Assembly (NCBI GenBank): GCA_002371215.1
Contig: DFGL01000022.1
Coordinates: 37,031-101,030 of the forward strand
Source: Ruminococcaceae bacterium UBA3751
GTDB lineage: Bacteria > Bacillota > Clostridia > Oscillospirales > Acutalibacteraceae
Reading direction: 5' to 3'
Length of the DNA stretch: 64,000 nt
Positions 56,231 through 64,000 of this stretch are shown here, piece by piece (the stretch's first letter is position 1; every line of letters starts with the position of its first letter). The notes below the pieces were generated by a model that made no database searches, was not told where the DNA came from, and was given only the letters and a program-made list of their open reading frames with translations. A program made the position numbers and the translations under genes.

Positions 56231-56371
<141 letters not shown>

Positions 56372-56399
56372 TTGTTATGAAGGGAAGCCCTTCTATTTC

Positions 56400-56427
56400 A
56401 TTATATACAGCAGCGGTCGTTTGTCAA
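56400..56427 (-). promoter_or_regulatory. Promoter of ribU
   Basis: Minus strand TTGACA, 16 bp, TATAAT, starting transcription just before the aptamer. Confidence 0.85.
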
Positions 56428-56494
56428 TAAGCGTTTTTATATAATGTAATTAATATACAAAAACTTATAATTTGTCTATTAAATATACTTAAAA

Positions 56495-56523
56495 TTGACT
56501 TTTTATATATTATATGTTATAAC
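56495..56523 (+). promoter_or_regulatory. Promoter of the secreted FN3-like gene
   Basis: TTGACT, 17 bp, TATAAC, about 50 bp before the ribosome site at 56563. Confidence 0.75.
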
Positions 56524-56577
56524 GACTATGTATGCTGTTACAAAAATGTAACATTTTATTGCAAGGGAGATAATACT

Positions 56578-58074
56578 ATCAAGAAGTTATTTTTTAACGT
56601 TATAATTTCACTCCTTACGCTTACGCTCGTTTTAGGTACGGGCGCTGTTGCGTTTGCAAACGGTGAGCCCGAGCCTGCACCGTTCGGGGTAAGCGCCGAG
56701 GAGCCTGACATAACTCCTGATATTGCCACGCTCTCAAGGATTGAACCTGTTGAGGACGCGGAAAAAAAGAATGATTTTAAAGTTATTGCAGACCATATTC
56801 AGCCAAACAGCGCAATGATTAGCTGGAGCGGCAGTGATTTCTATCTCAGCTATACGCTGTGCAGATACAACATCATTTCCGAAAGCTGGGAGGACGTTGT
56901 TACTACCGCGGATAAGAGAGTTTACATTGCGGGGCTCAGCGAGGACGTGGATTATAAATATGCCGTTAAGAACAGCGCGGATAAAAAAATCCTCGGTATA
57001 GTTGAGTTTACAACGGGCTTAAAGAGAGCAAACGTTACCATTAAGCACCGCTCTTCAACCGCAGTAGAGCTCAGCATAAGCAACGTTGATGAAAACGTTG
57101 TAGTTGACGTTTACAGGCGCGAAGAGGGCAAGGAATTCCAAAAGATAGGCGTGTGTGAGGATAAGGCTACCTACGTTGACAAAACGGTTGATGACGCAAC
57201 GGATTACGATTACACCGTTAAATGCTCAACAATGCGCAACGGTAAGGTGCACAAGAGCAGAAGGGGCGCAATCGCTCACGTTAAAACCCTGCTTCATTTC
57301 GGTATGCCTACGGGCGAAACCGACGGCGAATGCAAAACCTTCGCATATTATACCGCCGTTACCGCAAGGAGTACTCCGCAGTATCAGCTGCTTAATTCCG
57401 AGCAGTGCTATACCGATGAGGAAACGGGAATCCGTATGGTTGACGGATATTACTGCGTCGCTCTCGGCTCATATTACGGAACTAAAATCGGCAACAAGTA
57501 CCGCGTTACTATTCAGGACGGAGACGTAACTAAAGAGATTAACGTTATTCTCTGCGACCAGAAGGCTGACAGACACACCAATGCAACGCATCAATATGCG
57601 ATGAATAACAAGGATATCCTTGAATTCTATATTGAGCGCGCAAAGCGCCCTGCGGGAATTGCAGGCGATTACGGCGTTCTTCCTCAGTTCAGGGGTAAGA
57701 TTGTCGCTATTGAGCAGTACGTTGACGATATTGACGAGGAAACGATTTACGTTGCTAAAAAAGAGGTTGTAGAAAAGGATAAGGCAAAGGAAAAAGCCAA
57801 AGCCGAAGCCGAAGCCAAGAAAAAGGCGGAAGAGGAAAAGAAGAAGGCAAAAGAAAAAGAAAAAGCAAAGAAAAAGGCTGAGAAAAAAGAAAAGAAAAAG
57901 AACAAAAAAGCAAAGGAAACTACAACAGAGAAGCAAAAGAAGGAAGCAACTACAAAGAAGGAAAAAACCACTGAGAATACAACGGTTGAAATTGAAACCG
58001 AAACTCAGAGGGAAACTACAACCAAGAAGGAAACTACGACTGCAAAGCCGGAGACCGAAGAAACTGAAGAATAA
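56578..58074 (+). CDS. Secreted FN3-like protein with Lys/Glu/Thr-rich tail, apparent ATC start
   Basis: About 498 residues if read from ATC at 56578. That codon has AAGGGAG 8 bases upstream and begins a clear signal peptide (KKLFFNVIISLLTLTLVLG, ending AVAFA). The first in-frame ATG (56815) would remove the signal. Two FN3-like domains follow (about 60-145 and 148-240), then a beta domain with GYYCVALGSYYGTKIGNKYR and INVILCDQKADRHTN, a little like double-psi barrel wall proteins. The tail is a Lys/Glu/Ala coiled coil (about 400-450) and a Thr/Glu-rich stretch. No wall anchor seen. Confidence 0.8.
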   Translation: MKKLFFNVIISLLTLTLVLGTGAVAFANGEPEPAPFGVSAEEPDITPDIATLSRIEPVEDAEKKNDFKVIADHIQPNSAMISWSGSDFYLSYTLCRYNIISESWEDVVTTADKRVYIAGLSEDVDYKYAVKNSADKKILGIVEFTTGLKRANVTIKHRSSTAVELSISNVDENVVVDVYRREEGKEFQKIGVCEDKATYVDKTVDDATDYDYTVKCSTMRNGKVHKSRRGAIAHVKTLLHFGMPTGETDGECKTFAYYTAVTARSTPQYQLLNSEQCYTDEETGIRMVDGYYCVALGSYYGTKIGNKYRVTIQDGDVTKEINVILCDQKADRHTNATHQYAMNNKDILEFYIERAKRPAGIAGDYGVLPQFRGKIVAIEQYVDDIDEETIYVAKKEVVEKDKAKEKAKAEAEAKKKAEEEKKKAKEKEKAKKKAEKKEKKKNKKAKETTTEKQKKEATTKKEKTTENTTVEIETETQRETTTKKETTTAKPETEETEE

Positions 58075-58075
58075 C

Positions 58076-58113
58076 AAAAAGGACTGCAAGGATGTACCCT
58101 GCAGTCCTTTTTT
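58076..58113 (+). terminator. Terminator of the FN3-like gene
   Basis: AAAAAGGACTGCA / TGCAGTCCTTTTT with an 11-base loop, then a T. Confidence 0.88.
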
Positions 58114-58205
58114 ATTAAGAATTATTCGTTGCAATAAATCTACCGGGTAGTTAACGAATATAAACGGGACGTCGAGGACGCCGTCCCCTACATAATAATT
58201 CCGGA
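58114..58205. repeat. Composite intergenic repeat before the hemolysin III gene
   Basis: ATTAAGAATTATTCGTTGCA, then GGGACGTCGAGGACGCCGTC and CCCTACATAATAATTCCGG: the right half of the element family. Confidence 0.75.
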
Positions 58206-58213
58206 TTAATCTA

Positions 58214-58891
58214 TTATTGTACTATGCAAAACTTAAAAATTCCGACAAAGTGGAGCGCCGTTCCGAGCAGGATAAAAATATGGAAAATGCTGTGGAAATA
58301 GCGCTTTTTTGCTCCCTTTGCGTAGAATATAACGCCTATTGTGTAGGCGAGACCGCCCGTGAACAGCCATATAATAATTTCAAAGCCGTATATCTTATAT
58401 AAAGGATAAAGAATAAGTATTGCCGCCCAGCCGATTGCAAGGTATCCCGTCATTGAAACCTTGGCGTACGTCTTGAAATCTATTGCGGTAAAGGTAACGC
58501 AAACCGCCGTTCCCGCAACAAGAAGAACGCTGATAACGATAAAGAGAATAATACTGTATTCCCGTACTCCCGTTAAAAGAACGGGAACGTATGAACCGAG
58601 AATCAGCGCAAATATTGTACAATGGTCAATAACCTGCATAACCTTTTTCGGCATTTCGGCGGTCAGTCCGTGGTAAAGGCTGGAGGCTGTATAAAGGAAT
58701 ATAATGGAAAAGCCGTAAACTATTCCGCCCGCAAGCGCAAAATAATTATGATTCCTTAAAGGATAGATAATACATAAAACGAGCGCAACTAATCCGAAAG
58801 CCGCGCCAACGATATGCGTTAAGGTGTTGGCTAACTCCTCGCCCTTGCAATAACCCGGCAGTTTTCTGTCCGCAAGCTTTGTTCTTGACAT
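58214..58891 (-). CDS. Hemolysin III / YqfA family membrane protein
   Basis: 225 residues, seven TMs (PAQR-like fold). The conserved NTLTHIVGAAFGL and SSLYHGL, and the C-terminal HSIFHIFILLGTALHF, place the family histidines. Despite the name, proven hemolysis is rare in the family; a membrane hydrolase or sensor role is suggested. The ATG at 58891 has AAAGGAG; an upstream frame is ignored. Confidence 0.88.
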   Translation of the reverse strand: MSRTKLADRKLPGYCKGEELANTLTHIVGAAFGLVALVLCIIYPLRNHNYFALAGGIVYGFSIIFLYTASSLYHGLTAEMPKKVMQVIDHCTIFALILGSYVPVLLTGVREYSIILFIVISVLLVAGTAVCVTFTAIDFKTYAKVSMTGYLAIGWAAILILYPLYKIYGFEIIIWLFTGGLAYTIGVIFYAKGAKKRYFHSIFHIFILLGTALHFVGIFKFCIVQ

Positions 58892-59031
58892 ATAATCGCT
58901 CCTTTCACTTTCTGAAGTTATTATATGCCGCAGGAAAAGGCGGCGCAACCTACCGCTTGTTTTTTCACTCTACTAAGAGAATTTTACGCTCTACTCACAG
59001 TAGGAATGGCGCTGTTAAGCGGTTTTTAGGG

Positions 59032-59060
59032 TTGAAATACATATTATAAAGTAGTATAAT
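59032..59060 (+). promoter_or_regulatory. Promoter of the 59091 gene
   Basis: TTGAAA, 17 bp, TATAAT. Confidence 0.75.
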
Positions 59061-59090
59061 AAGAAAAAATTAAAGAGCGGGTTTTTTCTG

Positions 59091-59675
59091 ATGACAGAGC
59101 AGGAATTCAAAAAAACAGTAGCAAAAAAAATTGCATATTACAGAAAATTAGAGGGAATAACTCAGGGCGAGCTCGGCGAGCTTCTCAATTATTCGGATAA
59201 GTCCGTTTCAAAATGGGAGCGCGGCGAAGGGTTGCCTGACGCGTACGTTCTTTCGCGGATTGCGGAGCATTTCGGCGTAACGCTTAACGACCTCGTTAAC
59301 CCCGAGGAGCCGAAAATCAGCGGCAAGTTTATCAAAAAGCGCGAGTTCGTTCCCTATCTTTCAATAGGGCTAGCGTGGCTTGTTGCCGCAGTGGCATTCT
59401 TTGTTCTCGTTCTGCTTCCGTTTGATATAAAAAGGGAATGGCTCGCTTTTATTTACGCGGTTCCCGTTTCGTTTATTATTTCAACGGTTTTCAGCTGCTT
59501 ATGGTACGGTCTCGTTGCAAGAACGGTAAGCATAAGCGGAATAATCTGGAGCGTTTTTGCCGCGGCGATAATCACTTTCCCCGTTGCAAAGCTGAATTTT
59601 CTCCTGATTGCCTGCGCAATTTTTCAGGCGCTTGTAATCCTATGGTTTTATATGATGTACAGAACGAAAAAATAA
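59091..59675 (+). CDS. XRE regulator fused to a membrane domain
   Basis: 194 residues: an HTH_3 domain (about 8-70, GITQGELGELLNYSDKSVSK) then four TMs (about 85-190). This architecture is known in Firmicutes as a membrane-tethered regulator; the signal is unknown. Start ATG 59091; AAAGAGCGG lies upstream. Divergent from the hemolysin III gene across 199 bp, so it may control it (inference). Confidence 0.85.
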   Translation: MTEQEFKKTVAKKIAYYRKLEGITQGELGELLNYSDKSVSKWERGEGLPDAYVLSRIAEHFGVTLNDLVNPEEPKISGKFIKKREFVPYLSIGLAWLVAAVAFFVLVLLPFDIKREWLAFIYAVPVSFIISTVFSCLWYGLVARTVSISGIIWSVFAAAIITFPVAKLNFLLIACAIFQALVILWFYMMYRTKK

Positions 59676-59696
59676 AACGGGCTTTGCCCGTTTTTA
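59674..59696 (+). terminator. Terminator of the XRE-membrane gene
   Basis: AAACGGGC / GCCCGTTT with a 3-base loop and TTTTT. Confidence 0.88.
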
Positions 59697-60032
59697 TTAA
59701 TTCGGAAAGCGGAATTCCGAATTGAATGTGTTTCGGCACTTTCAACAAAATCAGCGCTTTCTTTTTGTGCAAAACGGAAAAAGTTGGATTTTTTTCAACT
59801 TTTTTCGTTATTTTTTTAGTTTTTTTTGAAAAGACGGAAACTAATATATAGAGGGTCTTTTTAAAATCTATTAATTTTTTGCAATTCAGGGGTTTTTGTT
59901 TTATATTCACTTTTCTTTCATCCCCCCTGAGTTAGGCGGCGCATGGTTGAAATATACTGTGCGCTCGCCAAATTAAATTTACAAATAATTAAAAAATTTA
60001 GACATATTTTATTTAAAAAGGAGATTGAAATT
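59697..60032. other. Noncoding gap upstream of the BspA-like gene
   Basis: Holds a short AATTCGGAAAGCGGAATTCC repeat (59699-59724), a weak hairpin AAAAAGTTG / CAACTTTTT (59778-59804) followed by several T-runs, and an AT-rich leader ending in AAAAAGGAG before 60033. No gene is visible; no clear promoter could be fixed. Confidence 0.5.
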
Positions 60033-61100
60033 ATGAAAAACATAACAAGTTTAGTACTGTGTGTAATTGTTGCATTAACGTGTCTTATCTCAGGCGGTAT
60101 ATATTCATCTGCTGAGGAAGCAACAAACGATAATTATAAATACGTCGTTATGGATGACGGCAGCATTATGATTACGGAATACTTAGGTAATGATTCAGAG
60201 GTTATTATTCCGTCAAAAATTGATGGTAAGAATGTAACGGCAATTGAATTTAATGGTCGAGCTTATACGAAAATCACTGAAATTACCATTCCGCACACCG
60301 TCACAAAAGTTGAAGGCTATGTTTTTTCCTATATGGATGATAACTTTATAAATATAAATGTTGATAAAAACAACAAAAAATTATGCAGTATTGACGGGGT
60401 TTTATTCAATAAAAAGCAAACCGAATTAATATGTTATCCGCACGGAAGAGAAGATAAAAGCTACAGAGTACCGGAAGGCGTTGAAGTAATTGGGGCATAT
60501 GCTTTTTACTGTTCTAATTTGAATAGTATTTATCTACCTGACAGCGTGGCAACAATCAAATACGATGCATTTTATAAATCTGCAAACCTAACGGAAATAA
60601 GAATGAGCAAAAATCTTAAAACAATTGAAAGCATAGCGTTTGCCAAAACGAAAATACAAAAGCTGTTCCTTCCTCCGAGCGTTAAAACAGTAAAAAGCCT
60701 TGCATTCGGCAGAAGTGCAAGTACAGCCAACGCTTTACACAAAGAACCGTTTGTAATTTACGGATATAAAAACAGCTATATTCATAAATATTGCAAAAAG
60801 CATAAAATAGAATTCAAGGTCGTAGACCCCGCAGCGCCGAAAAAGACAATGGTAATCGGAGCAAAGGGAAAGATAAAGGTAAACTATAAAAAGGTAAAAA
60901 GGGCAAAAGGCTTTCAGGTAAAGGCAGTCAGCGGGAAGAAAAAAACAGTAAAAATATTTAAAACCAAAAAATCTGCAATGAAGTCGTTAAAAGGAATGAA
61001 AAAAGGAACGTACAAGGTTAAGGTACGCGCATTTAATACCTATAACGGTGAAAAGATTTACGGTCCTTGGGCAAAGGCGAAGACGGTAACGGTTAAATAA
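60033..61100 (+). CDS. Secreted BspA-like leucine-rich repeat protein with basic FN3-like tail
   Basis: 355 residues. Signal peptide 1-27 (SLVLCVIVALTCLISGG). LRR_5/BspA repeats cover about 55-250 (ITEITIPHTVTKVEGYVF, IGAYAFYCSNLNSIYLPDSV, LFLPPSVKTVKSLAF). The C-terminal FN3-like domain (about 262-355) is highly basic, ending KAKTVTVK, and resembles the tail of the 49714 protein. No LPxTG. The start with AAAAGGAG at 60033 is chosen over an upstream in-frame start. Confidence 0.88.
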   Translation: MKNITSLVLCVIVALTCLISGGIYSSAEEATNDNYKYVVMDDGSIMITEYLGNDSEVIIPSKIDGKNVTAIEFNGRAYTKITEITIPHTVTKVEGYVFSYMDDNFININVDKNNKKLCSIDGVLFNKKQTELICYPHGREDKSYRVPEGVEVIGAYAFYCSNLNSIYLPDSVATIKYDAFYKSANLTEIRMSKNLKTIESIAFAKTKIQKLFLPPSVKTVKSLAFGRSASTANALHKEPFVIYGYKNSYIHKYCKKHKIEFKVVDPAAPKKTMVIGAKGKIKVNYKKVKRAKGFQVKAVSGKKKTVKIFKTKKSAMKSLKGMKKGTYKVKVRAFNTYNGEKIYGPWAKAKTVTVK

Positions 61101-61125
61101 AACAAATAGTGCGTTAACAGTTTAT

Positions 61126-61154
61126 ACGGGCGATTTACGAATCGCCCGTTTTTA
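61126..61154 (+). terminator. Terminator of the BspA-like gene
   Basis: ACGGGCGATT / AATCGCCCGT with a 4-base loop, then TTTTT. Confidence 0.9.
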
Positions 61155-61156
61155 TT

Positions 61157-61282
61157 AATTCGGAATTCGGAAAGCGGAATTCGGAATTGTTGTAGGATTT
61201 AGTGGTTGTAGGGTCGTCGTTTTCAACGGAAGGTTTATTGCAATGGATTTCATAATTCTTAATTCTTAACTCTTAATTCCTA
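61157..61282. repeat. Composite intergenic repeat (AATTCGGAATT ... AATTCTTAATT)
   Basis: AATTCGGAATTCGGAAAGCGG on the left, TGGTTGTAGGGTCGTCG and TTATTGCAATGGATTTC inside, and AATTCTTAATTCTTAACTC on the right, between terminator and next promoter. Confidence 0.75.
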
Positions 61283-61288
61283 ATACTC

Positions 61289-61316
61289 TTGCTTTTTTCA
61301 GAGAAAGTAATATAAT
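61289..61316 (+). promoter_or_regulatory. Promoter of the DUF2974 gene
   Basis: TTGCTT, 16 bp, TATAAT, directly after a repeat end. Confidence 0.6.
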
Positions 61317-61356
61317 AGACTTATGAATATTAATAATTAAAAGAGGAGATGGATTT

Positions 61357-62502
61357 ATGGCAAATGTTAGCGATTATATAAAGAATTACGGAAACATATC
61401 CTTTAAGGATAAACCTTTCTGCGACGAGGATAACGTTGCAATGTGTATGAGCTTTTATATGCCGCTTGACAAGGTTGTTTCCCCGTCTTTTGACGAGGAA
61501 CCGAAGCCTTTCGGTATTGCCTGCAGAGAGCTTTTTGCTTACAGAGGCAACAAGCATAAGCCCGTTGGCCTTGTTCTTGTTAAGGAAATAAGCCGGCTTT
61601 TAATGGATATGGCGGCGAGAAAGCGTTTTTCCGAGGTTAAGGTTTTGGCGTGCACGGATAATTTCAGTAAGTCGCCTGCCGTTCAGTTCAACGCCGGAAC
61701 TTTCCTGCTTCCGAACGGTGATATAGTTGTTCTTTTCCGCGGTACTGACGATACGCTCGTCGGCTGGAAAGAGGACGTGGATATGCTCGCTTCCGACAGC
61801 GGTATACCCTCTGAAAAGCTCAGCGTTGATTATCTTGCTGAGGTTGCAAAGCGCTTTGACGGCGATATTATCGTTTGCGGGCACTCAAAGGGCGGATACG
61901 TTGCTCAGTACGCAGTTCTGAACTCTCCAAAAGAGGTAAGGGACAGAATAAAGTATCTTTATAATAACGACGGACCGGGCTTTAAGAATTACGATTATCT
62001 CGGAAGCGACGTTTATAACGAGCTTTTACCGCGGTACAGACACTTTATTCCGCAGTCTTCTTTCATCGGTATGATGCTTATGCACGACGATGATTATACG
62101 GTTGTTAAGAGCAACGGTTTAATCGGACCGCTTCAGCACGATTTGCGTACCTGGCAGTTTAAAGGAGATAAGCTGATAACCTGCGACGACGTTTCCGCAG
62201 TGGGTAAGGTTACAGACCTTGTTTTTCACGATTTAATCAGAAGTCTTTCCGAAGAACAGATTGACGCTGTTGAAACTGCGGTTGGTGAAATATTTGAGGC
62301 AACGGGACAGCGCGGCTTGCTTGACGTTAAGGAAAATCTGGTTGAAGCGTTTAAGGGCGGTCTTCTTGCTGCAAGAGGACTTGACGATGATACCAAGTCC
62401 GTACTTAAAGAAACCGCAAAATCAGCGGGCAAGTATATTAAGGAAGCAACGCAGACCGTGCGCAGCGGCGAATTTAAAACAGTAAAAGAGAGAATTAATT
62501 AA
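61357..62502 (+). CDS. DUF2974 (Mbeg1-like) alpha/beta hydrolase
   Basis: 381 residues of the lipase-like family common in gut Clostridia. The core shows VVLFRGTDDTLVGWKEDV and the nucleophile elbow IIVCGHSKGGYVAQYAV (Ser177), then KYLYNNDGPGF. No signal peptide, so it acts in the cytoplasm or is released otherwise. The last about 110 residues are a helical extension. The ribosome site is AGAGGAG. Substrate unknown. Separate from the lipase of the 44515 protein. Confidence 0.85.
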   Translation: MANVSDYIKNYGNISFKDKPFCDEDNVAMCMSFYMPLDKVVSPSFDEEPKPFGIACRELFAYRGNKHKPVGLVLVKEISRLLMDMAARKRFSEVKVLACTDNFSKSPAVQFNAGTFLLPNGDIVVLFRGTDDTLVGWKEDVDMLASDSGIPSEKLSVDYLAEVAKRFDGDIIVCGHSKGGYVAQYAVLNSPKEVRDRIKYLYNNDGPGFKNYDYLGSDVYNELLPRYRHFIPQSSFIGMMLMHDDDYTVVKSNGLIGPLQHDLRTWQFKGDKLITCDDVSAVGKVTDLVFHDLIRSLSEEQIDAVETAVGEIFEATGQRGLLDVKENLVEAFKGGLLAARGLDDDTKSVLKETAKSAGKYIKEATQTVRSGEFKTVKERIN

Positions 62503-62543
62503 AAAAACGGGTTAAGGCGGCAAGCCTTAACCCGTTTTTTTTT
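62503..62543 (+). terminator. Terminator of the DUF2974 gene
   Basis: AAACGGGTTAAGGC / GCCTTAACCCGTTT with a 5-base loop and a long T-run. Confidence 0.92.
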
Positions 62544-62635
62544 AATGAAGAATTGAGAATGAAGAATTAAGAATTATCGGTTGCAATAATATAATCGGGT
62601 GCGGGTGACCCGCCATCAATTCCGAATTCCGAATT
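62544..62635. repeat. Composite intergenic repeat between convergent units
   Basis: GAAGAATTGAGAATGAAGAA, ATTATCGGTTGCAATAATAT, GTGCGGGTGACCCGCC and ATTCCGAATTCCGAATTC: left and right halves of the element family joined. Confidence 0.75.
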
Positions 62636-62731
62636 CTATTTAATGAATACCGAAAGGCCTACGCCGAGGCCGCTTACAGCCATTAACACCGCAAGGATGA
62701 TTGCGGTTATTTTTACCCATTTTCTCTGCAT
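62636..62731 (-). CDS. 31-residue single-TM membrane protein
   Basis: Begins MQRKWVKITAIILAVLMAVS and ends GLGVGLSVFIK: a basic N-terminus and one hydrophobic helix. AAGGAG precedes the ATG at 62731. It starts 10 bp after the phosphoglucomutase stop, so it is probably cotranscribed. Size and charge pattern recall Prli42/DUF4044-type miniproteins, but sequence identity to them is not claimed. Confidence 0.7.
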   Translation of the reverse strand: MQRKWVKITAIILAVLMAVSGLGVGLSVFIK

Positions 62732-62741
62732 AGCCTTCTCC

Positions 62742-64000
62742 TTATTTCATAAATTCATCCGCAGCGGCAATAAGCTTTTCACAGAGTGCCTTTGACTCCG
62801 CCTTGCTCTTGCCGATAGCTGTGATATATGCCTTGATTTTAGGCTCCGTTCCGCTCGGGCGAACGATTACCTTGTTGCCGCCCTCAAGCGCATAGGCGAG
62901 AACGTTTGATTTAGGAAGGTCAATCGCTTCCTCGCCGCCGTCGGTAAATACGGTTTTGCTCGACTTATAGTCGGATATTGCCTTAACTGCAAAGCCGGCA
63001 ATTTCCTTCGGCGGTTCTGCGCGGAGACCGTCCATAATGCCCGCCATTTTTTCCATTCCTGCGGCGCCCTCAAAGGTGTAGGACTGAACGTCGTTTCCGT
63101 AGTAGCCGAACTCATCGTAAAGGGAATTCATAACGTCAACGAGATTCATACCCTTGGTTTTGTAAAACGCAGCCATTTCGCAGATAAGCATTGAAGCAAC
63201 AACGGCGTCCTTATCCCTTGCGTGCGTTCCCGCAAGATAGCCGTAGCTCTCCTCAAAGCCCATAACGAAGTCGTCTGCTCTGCCCTCAGCCTCAAGGTTG
63301 GTGATAAGCTCGCCGATATACTTAAAGCCCGTAAGCAGATTTTTAAAGGTACAGTTATATTTTTTAGCGATAACTTCCGCTAAATCAGTTGAAACAAAGC
63401 TTTTAACAGCTATAGCGGAAGCGGGGAGAGTGCCCATAGCCTTGCGCTCGGAAAGAAGGTAGTTAAGCAGCATTGCGCCTACCTCGTTGCCGCTCATAAG
63501 AACGAGCTCGCCCGATTTATCGGGAACGGCAATGCCGACGCGGTCGCAATCGGGGTCCGTAGCAAGGAGAATATCCGCGCCGATAGACTTGTTCATTTCA
63601 AGCCCGATTTCAAATACCTGCTTGATTTCCGGGTTCGGGAAGGGACAGGTGGGGAAGTTGCCGTCAGGGTTTTCCTGCTCGGGAACGACGTACACCTTGT
63701 CAACGCCTATTCTGTCAAGAATAGCGCGGACGGGTTTGTTGCCCGTACCGTTTAGCGGGGTGTAGATAACCTTGAGGTCCGCAGACTTAACAACGTCGGG
63801 GTGAAGGCACTGCTTTTGTACCTCGTCAAGAAATGCGTTGATAACCTCGTCGCCGATATATTCAATTCTGCCGTCGGCAACAGCAGTATCAAAATCAACC
63901 TTTTTAATTCCCGTAAAATAGTCAACCTTCTGAATAAAATCATAGGTTTCAGCGGCTTCCTCGTCCGTCATCTGGTATCCCTTCGGGTTATAGCATTTAT
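62742..64000 (-). CDS. Phosphoglucomutase/phosphomannomutase family (5' end outside window)
   Basis: About 419 residues are present; the frame is open to the edge (upstream of the first internal ATG it reads CYNPKGYQ), so the catalytic serine loop lies beyond. Visible are the Mg-binding DPDCDRVGIAV, the sugar-specificity GFEESYGYLAG and the phosphate-binding RPSGTEPKIKAYI. Interconverts hexose 1- and 6-phosphates for wall and storage sugars. The exact sugar preference is not set. Confidence 0.93.
   Translation of the reverse strand, partial: KCYNPKGYQMTDEEAAETYDFIQKVDYFTGIKKVDFDTAVADGRIEYIGDEVINAFLDEVQKQCLHPDVVKSADLKVIYTPLNGTGNKPVRAILDRIGVDKVYVVPEQENPDGNFPTCPFPNPEIKQVFEIGLEMNKSIGADILLATDPDCDRVGIAVPDKSGELVLMSGNEVGAMLLNYLLSERKAMGTLPASAIAVKSFVSTDLAEVIAKKYNCTFKNLLTGFKYIGELITNLEAEGRADDFVMGFEESYGYLAGTHARDKDAVVASMLICEMAAFYKTKGMNLVDVMNSLYDEFGYYGNDVQSYTFEGAAGMEKMAGIMDGLRAEPPKEIAGFAVKAISDYKSSKTVFTDGGEEAIDLPKSNVLAYALEGGNKVIVRPSGTEPKIKAYITAIGKSKAESKALCEKLIAAADEFMK

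Noticed and set aside
57469..58134. Minus-strand 221-codon frame opposite the FN3-like gene
   Set aside because: It mirrors the Lys/Glu/Thr-rich tail, giving a Phe/Leu/Cys-rich pseudo-protein with no ribosome site.

Overview
The window looks like part of the chromosome of an uncultured, probably anaerobic, spore-lineage Clostridia (Bacillota), most like the gut Oscillospiraceae/Ruminococcaceae. The reasons are the Firmicutes-type origin region (rpmH-rnpA-yidD-yidC-jag-mnmE-mnmG, noc/parA/parB, dnaA-dnaN-rlbA-recF-remB-gyrB-gyrA), a Spo0A orthologue, an FMN-riboswitch-controlled RibU, and BspA-type and CxxC-rich surface proteins typical of gut Clostridia. The assignment is inference; no rRNA or tRNA gene is visible.

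Layout. 1-5.6 kb: chromosome segregation (parA, a NERD-domain gene, parB, serS; two parS sites; a second ParB-family gene noc), rsmG and an XRE regulator. 5.7-8.5 kb: a divergent two-domain glycosyltransferase/glycerophosphotransferase inserted into the otherwise conserved cluster. 8.6-14.6 kb: the rpmH-to-mnmG operon. 14.6-15.5 kb: a non-coding tandem array of three ~210-bp units. 15.5-19.6 kb: mtnN, an XRE regulator, a histidine phosphatase and an LCP cell-wall ligase. 19.7-29 kb: gyrA, gyrB, remB, recF, rlbA, dnaN, the putative oriC and dnaA, all on the minus strand. 29.1-32.4 kb: an LCP-like gene and the folate genes folE-folP-folB-folK. 32.5-37.5 kb: a 58-residue membrane protein, an acyltransferase, a FeoA-FeoB fusion and a cation efflux protein. 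37.5-40.7 kb: a YtrA-type GntR/ABC operon with a recognisable operator. 40.7-42.4 kb: an orphan E2-like acyltransferase with a long charged tail. 42.5-48.5 kb: an AT-rich island with a duplicated two-gene module ending in a 1319-residue secreted lipase/LRR protein. 48.5-56 kb: fba, a large CxxC-repeat surface protein, ilvE, spo0A and ribU. 56.5-64 kb: a secreted FN3-like protein that seems to start at ATC, hemolysin III, an XRE-membrane regulator, a BspA-like protein, a DUF2974 hydrolase, a 31-residue membrane protein and a phosphoglucomutase cut by the window edge.

Three things stand out. A family of short AT-rich, inverted-repeat-ended intergenic elements (AATTCTTAATT and AATTCGGAATT modules, often with a GTCGAGGACGCCG core) sits at the ends of many transcription units. 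The 42.6-48.5 kb module is duplicated, with the first copy of its second gene truncated. A nuclease-like gene is embedded between parA and parB. Housekeeping genes are called with high confidence; functions of the accessory genes are mostly inference.
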